A stretch of DNA of 64,000 bases, from contig NZ_MLYO01000036.1 of NCBI RefSeq assembly GCF_001866665.1, forward strand, positions 186,001 through 250,000, written 5' to 3'. The notes beneath the pieces were generated by a model, which worked only from the letters and a program-made list of their open reading frames with translations, was not told the DNA's origin and did no database searches. This document shows, piece by piece, positions 38,439-46,446 of the stretch. Position numbers and translations under genes: made by a program. This stretch comes from Streptomyces monashensis. Lineage in GTDB: Bacteria; Actinomycetota; Actinomycetes; Streptomycetales; Streptomycetaceae. How positions within the stretch are numbered: the first letter of the stretch is position 1; each line of letters starts with the position of its first letter.

Positions 38439-40076
38439 TCATGGCGCGGTGCCCTCGGCGAGGACCCGCGCCATCGTGCGTTCGGCGAGCGCGGTGATGG
38501 TGACGAACGGGTTCACGCCGATGTTGCCGGGCACGAGCGAGCCGTCGGTGACGTAGAGGTGGTCGTACCCCTTCACCCGGCCGTAGTCGTCCGTCGCCTT
38601 CCCGAGGACGCAGCCGCCGAGCGGGTGGTAGCAGAAGTCGTCGGCGAAGACCTTGCTCGCGGAGCCGAACAGGTCGTAGCGGTAGATGGTGGCGTTGGCC
38701 AGGTTGATCCGGTCGAACAGGTTCTTGGCCATGCTCACCGAGACCGCGCTCTGGGCGGGGGTCCAGCCGAGTTTCACCGTGCCGGAGGCGGAGTCGTAGG
38801 TGAAGGACGCCCGTTCGGGGTTCTTGGTGATCGCCAGGTAGAGGCTCACCCAGTGCTCGAACCCCATGGGCAGCGGGGCGATCTCGGCGAAGACCGGGTT
38901 GGCGGTGTTGGCCCAGTCGTCGATGCCCAGCACCGGCATGGTGGCCTGGTTCGCGCCGACGGTGTCCCAGACGTGGTTGGCGCGGCCGAGCATGGTGTTG
39001 CCGTTGGTGCCCCAGCCGGCGCCGACGTCGGCGGTCAGGGCGGGCAGGGTGCCGGTGTCCCGGGCGCGGACGAGGAGTTCGGTGGTGCCGAGGCTGCCGC
39101 CGCCGAGGAAGAGGTACGTGCAGCTGTACTGCCTGGTCTCCACGACCGTGCCGGTGGCGTCGATCCGGTCGGCGGTCAGGACGTACGAGCCGTCGCCGGC
39201 CCGGCTGACGGACCGCACCCTCTCCAGGGTGTGGATCGTGACGTTCCCGGTGCCGAGGGCGGCGGCCAGGTAGGTCTTGTCGAGGCTGCGCTTGCCGTGG
39301 TTGTTGCCGTAGATGACCTCGCCGGCGAGCGCCGACCTCACGGCCGTGCCGGCGGCCTCCTGCTGCATGTAGCCGAAGTCGTAGACGTTCGGCACGAAGG
39401 CGGTCTTCAGCCCCGCGTTGGCGGCGGCCTTGCGGGAGGTGCGGGCGAACCGGTACCACTCGGTGGACTCGAACCAGGCCGGGTCGATGGTGTTGACACC
39501 GAGCATGGTGCGGGCGCGCGGGTAGTAGGTGCCGTACATCTCGTCGGCGTCGACGGTCGGGAACTGCTCGGCGAAGTAGGACTTCACGGGCGTGACCGCC
39601 ATGCCGCCGTTGACGAGCGAGCCGCCGCCGACGCCCCGGCCGACGTAGACGGACATGTTGTCGTAGTGCACGCGGTCCAGGACGCCGGGGTACGGGCCGA
39701 TGTCCTTGTTGACCACGTCCAGCCAGAGGAAGGTGGCGAGCGGGGCCTCGGTGCGGGTGCGGAACCACATGGAGCGCCGGTCGGGGGCGAGGGTGGAGCA
39801 GAAGACCTTGCCGTCGCCGCCGGCGGTGTTCCACAGCTGCCCCATCTCCAGGACGAGGGTCCTGATCCCGGCCTGGCCGAGCCGGAGCGCGGCGACGGCA
39901 CCGCCGTAGCCCGAACCGACCACGACGGCGGGGGCGTTGTCGACGGCGGCCGGCTCTGCCGCGTGCGCGGACCGGAGACCGATGCGGGTGAGACCGGCCG
40001 TGGCGGCGGTCTGGAGGGCGATCATGCCCAGGATGTGACGTCTACTCAGCTGACGCTGCATCAGTTTTGCTGTCAT
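38439..40076 (-). CDS. choA: secreted cholesterol oxidase (class I, GMC family)
   Basis: 545 residues with a twin-arginine signal (LSRRHILGMIALQTAATAGL, then an AHA cleavage region). It oxidises and isomerises 3-beta-hydroxysterols with FAD and oxygen. The sequence tracks Streptomyces ChoA closely: AVVVGSGYGGAVAALRLGQA, LEMGQLWN, VYVGRGVGGGSLVNGGMAV, NVYDFGYMQQEAAG, YGNNHGKRSLDKTYLAAALG. Catalytic residues are present: Glu in FAEIAPLPMG, His in CYHPLGGCVLGKAT and Asn in GVNPFVTITALAER. No P450 or choA-associated partner lies beside it. It interrupts the fadD15-pimB' pair that is adjacent in mycobacteria. Confidence 0.92.
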   Translation of the reverse strand: MTAKLMQRQLSRRHILGMIALQTAATAGLTRIGLRSAHAAEPAAVDNAPAVVVGSGYGGAVAALRLGQAGIRTLVLEMGQLWNTAGGDGKVFCSTLAPDRRSMWFRTRTEAPLATFLWLDVVNKDIGPYPGVLDRVHYDNMSVYVGRGVGGGSLVNGGMAVTPVKSYFAEQFPTVDADEMYGTYYPRARTMLGVNTIDPAWFESTEWYRFARTSRKAAANAGLKTAFVPNVYDFGYMQQEAAGTAVRSALAGEVIYGNNHGKRSLDKTYLAAALGTGNVTIHTLERVRSVSRAGDGSYVLTADRIDATGTVVETRQYSCTYLFLGGGSLGTTELLVRARDTGTLPALTADVGAGWGTNGNTMLGRANHVWDTVGANQATMPVLGIDDWANTANPVFAEIAPLPMGFEHWVSLYLAITKNPERASFTYDSASGTVKLGWTPAQSAVSVSMAKNLFDRINLANATIYRYDLFGSASKVFADDFCYHPLGGCVLGKATDDYGRVKGYDHLYVTDGSLVPGNIGVNPFVTITALAERTMARVLAEGTAP

Positions 40077-40127
40077 GCGCGCAGCATGTGCGGATTTTCC
40101 GGTTCCGCCTAGAGTCTCCGGAACGTT

Positions 40128-41270
40128 TTAGAGAAGGGCTTTGAGGTTCTCCGCCAACAGGTCCCAGCGCCAGCGCTCCTCCACCCACTGCCGGCCCCGC
40201 TCCCCCATCCTGCGGCGCAGGCCGGGGTCCTGGAGCAGGGGGACGATGCGGTCGGCCGCCTCCTCGGGGGAGCCGCCCCGCACCACCCACCCCGTCTCGC
40301 CGTCCAGGACGGCGTCCGGTGCGCCGCCGGAGTCGCCCGCGACCACCGGCAGGCCCGTCGCGGAGGCCTCCAGGTAGACGATGCCGAGGCCCTCGACGTC
40401 CAGGCCGCCGCGGCGCGTCCGGCAGGGCATGGCGAAGACGTCGCCGGCGCCGTAGTGGGCGGGCAGCTCGGACCAGGGGACCGCGCCGGTGAAGCGGACC
40501 GAGGCCGCGACGCCGGTCTCGTCGGCGAGGCGGCGCAGGTCCCGCTCGTAGGGGCCGCCGCCGACGATCAGCAGCACGGTGTCGGGCTCGGCCGCGAGGA
40601 TGCGGGGCAGGGCCCGGATGAGGGTGTCCTGGCCCTTGCGCGGGACCAGGCGCGAGACACAGACCACGACCGGGCGGTCGGCGAGCCCGAGGCGGGCGCG
40701 GACCTCGTCGCCGCCGGAGCCGGGGTGGAAGGTCTTCTCGTCGACCCCGGGCGGCAGTTGGACCATGCGCCGGGCCGCCGCCGGCGTGAGGGCCGTGGCG
40801 ATGCGCGAGCGCGTGTACTCGCCGAGATAGGTGATCGTGTCCGTCGACTCGCCGATCCGGCGCAGCAGCTGCCGGGCGGCGGGCAGCTGGGCCCAGCCGG
40901 CCTCGTGCCCGTGCGTCGTGGCCACCAGCCGCTCGGCGCCGGCCGCGCGCAGCGCCGGAGCCATCAGACCGAGCGGGGCCGCCGCCCCGAACCACACCGA
41001 GGTGCAGCCGTGCTCGCGCAGCAGCCCGGTCGCGCGCCGGGTCGCCCGCGGGGTCGGCAGCAGCATGGTCGTACGGTCGCGTACGACGGTGAAGGGCTGA
41101 TCGGCGTCGAAGGCGGCGGTGGCCTCGGCGCCCTCGCGGCCGCGCTTCCAGGTGGAGGCGTAGACGACCAGCCGGCCGGGGTCCAGGCGCAGGGCCATGT
41201 TGTGCAGGAAGGCCTGGATGCCGCCCGGGCGGGGCGGGAAGTCGTTGGTGACGATCAGGGTCTTGTGCAT
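40128..41270 (-). CDS. GT4 glycosyltransferase, PimB'-like mannosyltransferase
   Basis: 380 residues from ATG 41270. In mycobacteria PimB' adds the second mannose to phosphatidylinositol monomannoside on the cytoplasmic face. N-terminal Rossmann region: LIVTNDFPPRPGGIQAFLHN. Acceptor-side HGHEAGW and ITYLGEYTRSRI follow. C-terminal donor domain: VVCVSRLVPRKGQDTLIRAL, LLIVGGGPYERDL, VRFTGAVPWSELPAHYGAGD, and the GT4 E-x7-E region GLGIVYLEASATGLPVVAGD. The position matches Rv2188c. Streptomyces make related phosphatidylinositol mannosides, so the assignment fits, though the substrate is not proven. Confidence 0.9.
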   Translation of the reverse strand: MHKTLIVTNDFPPRPGGIQAFLHNMALRLDPGRLVVYASTWKRGREGAEATAAFDADQPFTVVRDRTTMLLPTPRATRRATGLLREHGCTSVWFGAAAPLGLMAPALRAAGAERLVATTHGHEAGWAQLPAARQLLRRIGESTDTITYLGEYTRSRIATALTPAAARRMVQLPPGVDEKTFHPGSGGDEVRARLGLADRPVVVCVSRLVPRKGQDTLIRALPRILAAEPDTVLLIVGGGPYERDLRRLADETGVAASVRFTGAVPWSELPAHYGAGDVFAMPCRTRRGGLDVEGLGIVYLEASATGLPVVAGDSGGAPDAVLDGETGWVVRGGSPEEAADRIVPLLQDPGLRRRMGERGRQWVEERWRWDLLAENLKALL

Positions 41271-41428
41271 CGTGGCCGACCTTACCCAACGGGCCGCGGC
41301 CGGCCGGGCCCGATCGGGCTGTGTGCGGCCCGGTGCGGCGGGGTCTGTGGCAGGTACACAGCCGGGCACGACATCATGGGGCGGGCGAGGCCGACAGCGA
41401 ACCGGGAATCGGACGGCAAGGGGAACAC

Positions 41429-42667
41429 GTGGAGACCAAGGGCGCCGGGCGGTCCCTGGCATGGCTGCTCGCGACCTGGGGCGTCACCCGCCTGGTGCTG
41501 CTGCTGTTCGTCTTCAAGGTGTGGATCTTCCCGGGGGGCCTGGACGTCACCTCCGACGTGTCGGTGATCTACCGCGGCTGGTACGAGGTCCTGCGCCAGG
41601 GAACCTTTCCACTGGACGACGTGACCTGGCAGTACCCGCCTGCCGCCGCCCTCCCGGTGCTCGCCCCCGCCGCGCTGCCCTTCCTGTCGTACGAGCACGC
41701 CTTCTTCATCCTCGCGTTCCTCGCCGACGCCCTCGTGCTGTGGCTGCTGGTGCGTCCGGGCCTGCGCTCCGGGCGGTCGCTGCGCGGGGCCTGGGTGTGG
41801 CTGGCGGGCGTGCCGCTGCTCGGCCCGACGGTGTACGCCCGCTACGACGTGATGGTGACCGCGGTGGCCGTGGCGGCGCTGCTGGCGGGCGTCCGGCATC
41901 CGCGGGTGATGGGCGCGCTGACCGCGTTCGGGGCGCTGCTGAAGGTGTGGCCGGCGCTGCTGCTGGTGGGCTGCTTCCGGCGCCGGGCCTGGGCCTCGGC
42001 GGCGGTCACGGGGGCCGGGCTCGCCGCCGCGTTCGCGGTGTCCATGCCGGGCGCCTTCGCCTTCCTGACCTTCCAGCGGGACCGGGGCACCGAGGTGGAG
42101 TCGCTGGGCGCCCTGGTCTTCCACGTGGCCCGGCACTTCGGCTGGAGCGGCCAGGTGCTGCTGAACTACGGCTCGATCGAGTTCCTCGGCCCGCACGTGG
42201 ACCAGGTCAGCACGGCGGCGCTGGCGCTGACCGGGGCCGCGTTCGGCTGGCTGCTGCTGTGGCGGCTGCGGGTGGCGCGCCGCACGCCGACCGTCCTCGC
42301 GGACGCGGCGTTCACGGCGGTGCTGCTCTTCACGGTCACGAGCCGCGTGATCAGCCCGCAGTACCTGGTGTGGCTGGTGGGCGTGGCGGCGGTCTGCCTC
42401 ACGTACCGGGCGAGCCGGATGGGGGCGCCCGCGCTGATGGTGGTGGTCGCGTCCTTCGTGACGGTCCTGGAGTTCCCGCTCGGCTTCGGACACGTGGTGG
42501 CGAGCGACCGGTACGGGGTGCTGCTGATGGTGGTCCGCAACGGCCTGCTGGCCCTGGCCGCCCTCACGGCGGGCCGACGGCTGTGGCGGGCGACCGTCAC
42601 CCCGGTCGCCGCCACCCCCCTCCCGGCCGAACCGGCCCACCCCCACCAGACCCCGGTCTCCCCCTGA
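41429..42667 (+). CDS. polytopic membrane glycosyltransferase (GT87/DUF2029-like)
   Basis: 412 residues from GTG 41429, with AAGGGGA just upstream. About ten hydrophobic helices cover the whole length. The family signature lies near the N-terminus: FPGGLDVTSDVSVIYRGWYE and TWQYPPAAALPVLAPAAL, which hold the conserved Asp and the YPP motif of GT-C polyprenol-phosphate-sugar transferases. GPTVYARYDVMVTAVAVAAL and ISPQYLVWLVGVAAVCLTYR also match this fold. It would transfer mannose or another sugar from a lipid carrier outside the membrane. It is divergent from the PimB'-like gene; Rv2181, an alpha-mannosyltransferase, is a mycobacterial relative in the same syntenic block. Confidence 0.82.
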   Translation: METKGAGRSLAWLLATWGVTRLVLLLFVFKVWIFPGGLDVTSDVSVIYRGWYEVLRQGTFPLDDVTWQYPPAAALPVLAPAALPFLSYEHAFFILAFLADALVLWLLVRPGLRSGRSLRGAWVWLAGVPLLGPTVYARYDVMVTAVAVAALLAGVRHPRVMGALTAFGALLKVWPALLLVGCFRRRAWASAAVTGAGLAAAFAVSMPGAFAFLTFQRDRGTEVESLGALVFHVARHFGWSGQVLLNYGSIEFLGPHVDQVSTAALALTGAAFGWLLLWRLRVARRTPTVLADAAFTAVLLFTVTSRVISPQYLVWLVGVAAVCLTYRASRMGAPALMVVVASFVTVLEFPLGFGHVVASDRYGVLLMVVRNGLLALAALTAGRRLWRATVTPVAATPLPAEPAHPHQTPVSP

Positions 42668-42677
42668 CCGGGCTCGC

Positions 42678-43892
42678 TCAGCCGAGCTGAGACCTCACGT
42701 AGTCCCGCCACTGGGCGGTGAACGCCTCCGGCGTCGTCCCGAGCACCTTCCGCAACGCGCCCTCGACCGCCCCCGCCCGCTGCGGATGGGCGCCGACGGC
42801 GCGGTAGAAGGCGTCGAGCCGGGCCGTGTCCCAGTGGGCGGCGATCATCCGGCAGGCCAGCCAGCCGCTCTCGTAGGCCTGGGCCAGCCTGGTCGGATCG
42901 CTGGTGAAGCCGAAGTCCCTGTCGGTGGGCAGGGCGGTGGGCGCCTCGCCGTTCTGCACGGCGCGGGTCAGTTCCGGCGCGACCTCGGTGGGGGTGCGGC
43001 CGGTGCCGAGGTAGCCGATCCAGTCCGCGTAGCCCTCGGAGAGCCACAGCGGGGTCGCGGCGGTGGTGTGGGCGCGGGTGGCCACATGGGTGGTCTCGTG
43101 GGTGAGCACGACCTGCTTGCCGAGGTCGCCGAGGACGGCGTACGCGTCCGGGTTGACCACCACCCGGTCCGCGGGCGCCCGCGCGGAGCCTCCCGCCTCG
43201 CCGGTGGTGACGGCGGCGATGCCCCGGTAGTCGGCGGCGGACGAGCCGAGCAGGCCGGCCATGCCGTCCAGGGAGTCCGGGACGAGGACGACGACCCGGC
43301 GACTCCACTCCGTGCCCCACGCCCGGGAGACGGCCGGAACGGCACGGTCGGCGAGCCCGGTGTAGGCGCGCAGCTCGGCGGCCGTCCGGCCGATGCCCAG
43401 CACCAGGCTGTGCGCGCCCCGGACGGCGGTCACCGTGCCCTGGTCCCACAGCTGCTGCCCGGCCCGCCGGGCGGGCTCGTCGGCGGTGACGTACCACCCG
43501 CCGTCGGCGGTGCGGCCGAGGCGCAGGGTGCGGTCGGCGTCGAGCGGGGCCGTGTCGTACCCGGCGACGCGGTAGCTCAGCTCGGCGTCGGCGGTGGCGC
43601 CGGAGCCGCTCTCGCGCACGTCGGTGACCCGGTAGGTCCAGGACGCCAGCGGGACGGCGCGCAGCCGGGCGTACTCGGCACGGGCGCCCGTGACCGCGTA
43701 CGCCCCCTCGTCGTGCCCCAGCAGGGCCGCCGAGCGCCGGTCGAGCAGCTGCTGCACCTCGGCGCGGGCGGAGTCGGTCGTCGCGGCGCCGACGGTGCAT
43801 CCGGTCAGGGGCAGCAGCAGAGCGAGGCCCACGGCCCCGCTCCACCACGCCCTTCTGCGGCCAGTCACTTCCCGATCGTAACGGCGCGCCAC
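42678..43892 (-). CDS. lipoprotein with a zinc-metallopeptidase motif
   Basis: 404 residues. The signal sequence ends in a lipobox LLLPLTGCTVG with the lipidated Cys32. The middle third (about 45-160) resembles an NTF2-like or immunity-type beta domain (LLDRRSAALLGHDEGAYAVT). The last 200 residues contain HETTHVATR and, 19-20 residues on, LWLSEGYADWIGYLG. This gives HExxH plus a downstream Glu, the gluzincin-type zinc site. It is probably an envelope peptidase of the M1 or a related superfamily. Start could be GTG 43892 or a GTG eight codons later. It is immediately downstream of the NlpC/P60 gene, with four bases between. Confidence 0.8.
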   Translation of the reverse strand: MARRYDREVTGRRRAWWSGAVGLALLLPLTGCTVGAATTDSARAEVQQLLDRRSAALLGHDEGAYAVTGARAEYARLRAVPLASWTYRVTDVRESGSGATADAELSYRVAGYDTAPLDADRTLRLGRTADGGWYVTADEPARRAGQQLWDQGTVTAVRGAHSLVLGIGRTAAELRAYTGLADRAVPAVSRAWGTEWSRRVVVLVPDSLDGMAGLLGSSAADYRGIAAVTTGEAGGSARAPADRVVVNPDAYAVLGDLGKQVVLTHETTHVATRAHTTAATPLWLSEGYADWIGYLGTGRTPTEVAPELTRAVQNGEAPTALPTDRDFGFTSDPTRLAQAYESGWLACRMIAAHWDTARLDAFYRAVGAHPQRAGAVEGALRKVLGTTPEAFTAQWRDYVRSQLG

Positions 43893-43896
43893 CCGC

Positions 43897-44907
43897 TCAG
43901 GGCCGGGTGACCGAGGAGATCGGCATCATGCCGACGGGGTCGTAGCGGACCGCGGCGCCCGGGTAGGGGGCGTGGATGACCTTGCCGTCGCCGACGTACA
44001 TGCCCACGTGGCTGGCGTCGGAGCGGTAGACCACCAGGTCACCGGGGCGGGCCTGGGAGAGCGGGACTTGATGGCCGGCGAAGCGCTGCTCCTGCGAGGT
44101 GCGCGGCAGCTGGAGTCCGGCCTGTGCGTACGACCACTGCATCAAGCCCGAGCAGTCGAAGCCGGAGGGGCCGTTCGCGCCCCAGACGTAGGGGTGGCCG
44201 AGGGCGGCCTGGGCGGCGGCGACGGCGGCCGCGGCCCGGGCGTCGGGGGCGACGGCGCCGGTCAGGTCGGGCAGGCCGATGCCGCCGTCGCGGGAGGCGC
44301 GGTCGTAGGCGTCGCGGGCCTCGCTCGGCAGGGCGTCGAGCAGCTGCCGGGCCCTGGCGAGCTTCTTCTCCACGGTCCGCTTGTGCACGACGACGGCCCT
44401 GCGGCTCTTCTCCAGCTCGGCGAGCTTGCCGGCCGTCTCCGAGCGCTCCTGCGCGAGGTCCCGCAGCGCGGAGCTCAACTCCCGCAGCCGACCCGCCTGT
44501 TGGACGTCGATGCGGTCGAGGGTGGTGGCCTTGTCGAGGTAGTCCTCGGGGTTGTCGGAGAAGAGCAGCGCGACGGTCGGGTCGAGGCCGCCGGACCGGT
44601 ACTGCGCCCCGGCCAGCGCACCGAGCTGCTCGCGCAGGGAGTTGATGCGCGCCTGCTGCCGGGCGATGTGGTCCTGGGCGTCGTGCACCTCGCGGCGCAG
44701 CGCGTCGGTCTGCTCCTGGGCCTTGTCGAAGGCCTGGGTCGCCTGCTCGGCCTCCTGGTAGAGGCGGTCCACCTCGGCGCGGGTGTCGGCGTGCGGTGCC
44801 GCGTGCGCGGGTACGGCGCCGAGCGCGGTGGCTGCGGCGGACAGGACACACAGGGCGGCGGCGCCCCGGCGGAATCCGGAGGAGGCAAGGCGGCGGTGAG
44901 ACCCCAC
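43897..44907 (-). CDS. secreted NlpC/P60 peptidoglycan hydrolase with coiled coil (1)
   Basis: 336 residues from GTG 44907 with AGAAGGA upstream. A Sec signal (AALCVLSAAATALGAVPAHA) precedes a long coiled coil (about 40-200) with Glu/Gln/Arg heptads (LYQEAEQATQAFDKAQEQTD). The C-terminal NlpC/P60 domain has the catalytic Cys in GFDCSGLMQWSYAQAG, His in ASHVGMYVGDG and the third residue in VIHAPYPG. Such RipA-type enzymes cut the D-Glu-mDAP bond during division and are held inactive by their coiled-coil part. A strong promoter and a long 5' leader hairpin precede it. It corresponds to Rv2190c. Confidence 0.93.
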   Translation of the reverse strand: MGSHRRLASSGFRRGAAALCVLSAAATALGAVPAHAAPHADTRAEVDRLYQEAEQATQAFDKAQEQTDALRREVHDAQDHIARQQARINSLREQLGALAGAQYRSGGLDPTVALLFSDNPEDYLDKATTLDRIDVQQAGRLRELSSALRDLAQERSETAGKLAELEKSRRAVVVHKRTVEKKLARARQLLDALPSEARDAYDRASRDGGIGLPDLTGAVAPDARAAAAVAAAQAALGHPYVWGANGPSGFDCSGLMQWSYAQAGLQLPRTSQEQRFAGHQVPLSQARPGDLVVYRSDASHVGMYVGDGKVIHAPYPGAAVRYDPVGMMPISSVTRP

Positions 44908-44936
44908 GGCGGTCCTTCTGCTGGCGGACAGATACC

Positions 44937-44982
44937 GCTCCCCCGGCGCCTGGGGACGGGGAGGCCCCGGCGCCGGGGGAGC
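44937..44982 (-). promoter_or_regulatory. long hairpin in the 5' leader of the first P60 gene
   Basis: GCTCCCCCGGCGCC (44937-44950) and GGCGCCGGGGGAGC (44969-44982) are perfect 14-base arms around an 18-base loop. The hairpin would begin almost at the 5' end of the transcript from the promoter at 44990-45019 and end about 30 bases before the ribosome site. It could protect the mRNA or act as a regulated terminator; no T run follows. Confidence 0.6.
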
Positions 44983-44989
44983 GCGCCAG

Positions 44990-45019
44990 ACAGTAGCCGT
45001 ACGCGAGGGGCCGGACCAA
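44990..45019 (-). promoter_or_regulatory. promoter of the first P60 gene
   Basis: On the - strand TTGGTC (45014-45019) and TACTGT (44990-44995) are 18 bases apart, a good match to the housekeeping sigma consensus of Streptomyces. Transcription would start near 44983. Confidence 0.6.
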
Positions 45020-45044
45020 AGACCCGGAGGGCAACACAGGCTGA

Positions 45045-45078
45045 CGCCCCGCCGCTGACGCAGGTCATCGGCGGGGCG
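45045..45078 (-). terminator. terminator of the second P60 gene
   Basis: CGCCCCGCCG (45045-45054) and CGGCGGGGCG (45069-45078) form a perfect ten-base-pair stem. It lies on the - strand after the stop at 45192 and before the promoter of the next P60 gene, so the two tandem genes appear to be separate transcripts. Confidence 0.65.
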
Positions 45079-45191
45079 AGGAGTCAGTTCCGGTTCCGGG
45101 GATTCGCCCGTTCGGGCGCCCGGCGTCCGCGTTTCGCAGCGGGTCCGCGGGGGTGCGCCGGGTTCTCCGGCCCGGGCACCCGCAGGGATGA

Positions 45192-46226
45192 TCAGACCCG
45201 CACGCCGAACTCGAACGGCATGTCGGCCATGGACTCGTAGCGGACCACGGCACCGGTGTGCGGGGCGTGCAGCACCTCGCCGTTGCCGGCGTACAGGCCG
45301 ACGTGGTGGATGTCTCCGTAGAAGAAGACCAGGTCACCGACCTGCAGGTCGTTGACGGAGCTGATCCGGGTGCCTATGGTGGCCTGCTCCTGCGAGGTGC
45401 GCGGGATGGAGGCGCCGGCCTGGGCGTAGGCCCAGGAGGTCAGGCCCGAGCAGTCGTAGGAGGCGGTGCCGGTGGCGCCGTAGACGTACGGCTTGCCGAT
45501 CTGGCTCTGGGCGGCGGCGAAGGCGGCGCCGGCCAGGCCGGAGGCGGGCGTGCTGTTGCCGAGGTCGACCCGCGAGCTGGCGGAGCGGTCGGCGCGCTGC
45601 TGCTGCTCGGCCAGCTGCTGCTTCTCCTTGGCCGTCAGGGTGTTGAGCAGCTTCTGCGCGTCGGCGAGCTTGGCCTGGACGTCGTTCTTGTTCTGCTCCA
45701 GCTGGGCGCGGGTGGCGGAGAGGTCCTTGAGCTTCTCGCTCGCCTCGGCCCGCTCCTGGGCCAGTTCGCGCTGTTTGTCCTGGATCTTCTTCAGCGCGTC
45801 GACCTGCTGGGCGCTCAACTGGTCGAGCGTGGAGGCCTTGTCGAGGAAGTTGTCCGGGTTGGAGGACAGGAAGAGCTGGACCGAGGGGTCGATGCCGCCG
45901 GAGCGGTACTGCGAGGTGGCCAGCGAACCCAGGCTGTCGCGCAGCTTGTTGAGGTCCTGCTGACCCCGCGCGACGTTGTCCTGGATGGTGGAGATCTCCT
46001 TTTGCAGCTTCTGCTGCTTCTCCTTCGCCCCGTCGTACTTCTCGGAGGCCTGCTCGGCCTTCGAGTAGAGGTCGTCGACCTTGGCCTTGACCTGGTCCTT
46101 GCTGAGCTTCTGGCTCGGCGCTGCGTTGGCGGCGTTCGCGCTCAGCACGACGGCCGCGGCGGCTGCGGTGGTCAGCACGGTCACGCGGGCGCGACTCTGC
46201 TGCTTGGGTCGACGGTGGGACGCCAC
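45192..46226 (-). CDS. secreted NlpC/P60 peptidoglycan hydrolase with coiled coil (2)
   Basis: 344 residues from GTG 46226 with AAGGAG upstream; the in-frame extension to 46265 consists of the TCAC repeat and is rejected. Signal VTVLTTAAAAAVVLSANAAN, then a long coiled coil (about 45-215; ASEKYDGAKEKQQKLQKEIS, RELAQERAEASEKLKDLSAT). The NlpC/P60 domain has SYDCSGLTSWAYAQAG (Cys), IHHVGLYAGNG (His) and VLHAPHTG. It is a clear paralogue of the neighbouring P60 protein, with the same QYRSGGIDPSV piece in the coiled coil, so the pair arose by duplication. Confidence 0.93.
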   Translation of the reverse strand: MASHRRPKQQSRARVTVLTTAAAAAVVLSANAANAAPSQKLSKDQVKAKVDDLYSKAEQASEKYDGAKEKQQKLQKEISTIQDNVARGQQDLNKLRDSLGSLATSQYRSGGIDPSVQLFLSSNPDNFLDKASTLDQLSAQQVDALKKIQDKQRELAQERAEASEKLKDLSATRAQLEQNKNDVQAKLADAQKLLNTLTAKEKQQLAEQQQRADRSASSRVDLGNSTPASGLAGAAFAAAQSQIGKPYVYGATGTASYDCSGLTSWAYAQAGASIPRTSQEQATIGTRISSVNDLQVGDLVFFYGDIHHVGLYAGNGEVLHAPHTGAVVRYESMADMPFEFGVRV

Positions 46227-46245
46227 GAGGGACGAACTCCTTCGT

Positions 46246-46261
46246 GTGAGTGAGTGAGTGA
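46246..46261. repeat. four tandem GTGA repeats in the leader of the second P60 gene
   Basis: Four exact copies of GTGA (TCAC on the coding strand) lie between the promoter and the ribosome site. A tetranucleotide run of this kind could change length by slippage and alter leader spacing, but four copies is short. Confidence 0.7.
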
Positions 46262-46287
46262 TCACCCGTTCGGAGGTTCGAGCCCAG

Positions 46288-46317
46288 ACCCTAGTGACCT
46301 TCTTGTGATCAGTTCAA
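46288..46317 (-). promoter_or_regulatory. promoter of the second P60 gene
   Basis: TTGAAC (46312-46317 on the - strand) and TAGGGT (46288-46293) are 18 bases apart, close to the HrdB consensus. The transcript would start near 46281 and have a leader of about 55 bases. The upstream spacer to 46446 is unusually AT-rich for this genome and holds further small dyads. Confidence 0.7.
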
Positions 46318-46446
46318 ATCCTCTCAGCAGAAAATCCCCTCACGCAATGCAATCTTTGCACTCGACTCACATGGAGTGATGCGCGATGGACACTACGTTG
46401 CGTGAAGATGCTGCCAATTCGGGCATTGCCTATGCCCGTTGGACCT

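Noticed and set aside
46227..46446. c-di-AMP (ydaO) riboswitch before the second P60 gene
   Set aside because: Conserved blocks of that aptamer are not found; the spacer has a promoter, GTGA repeats and small dyads only.
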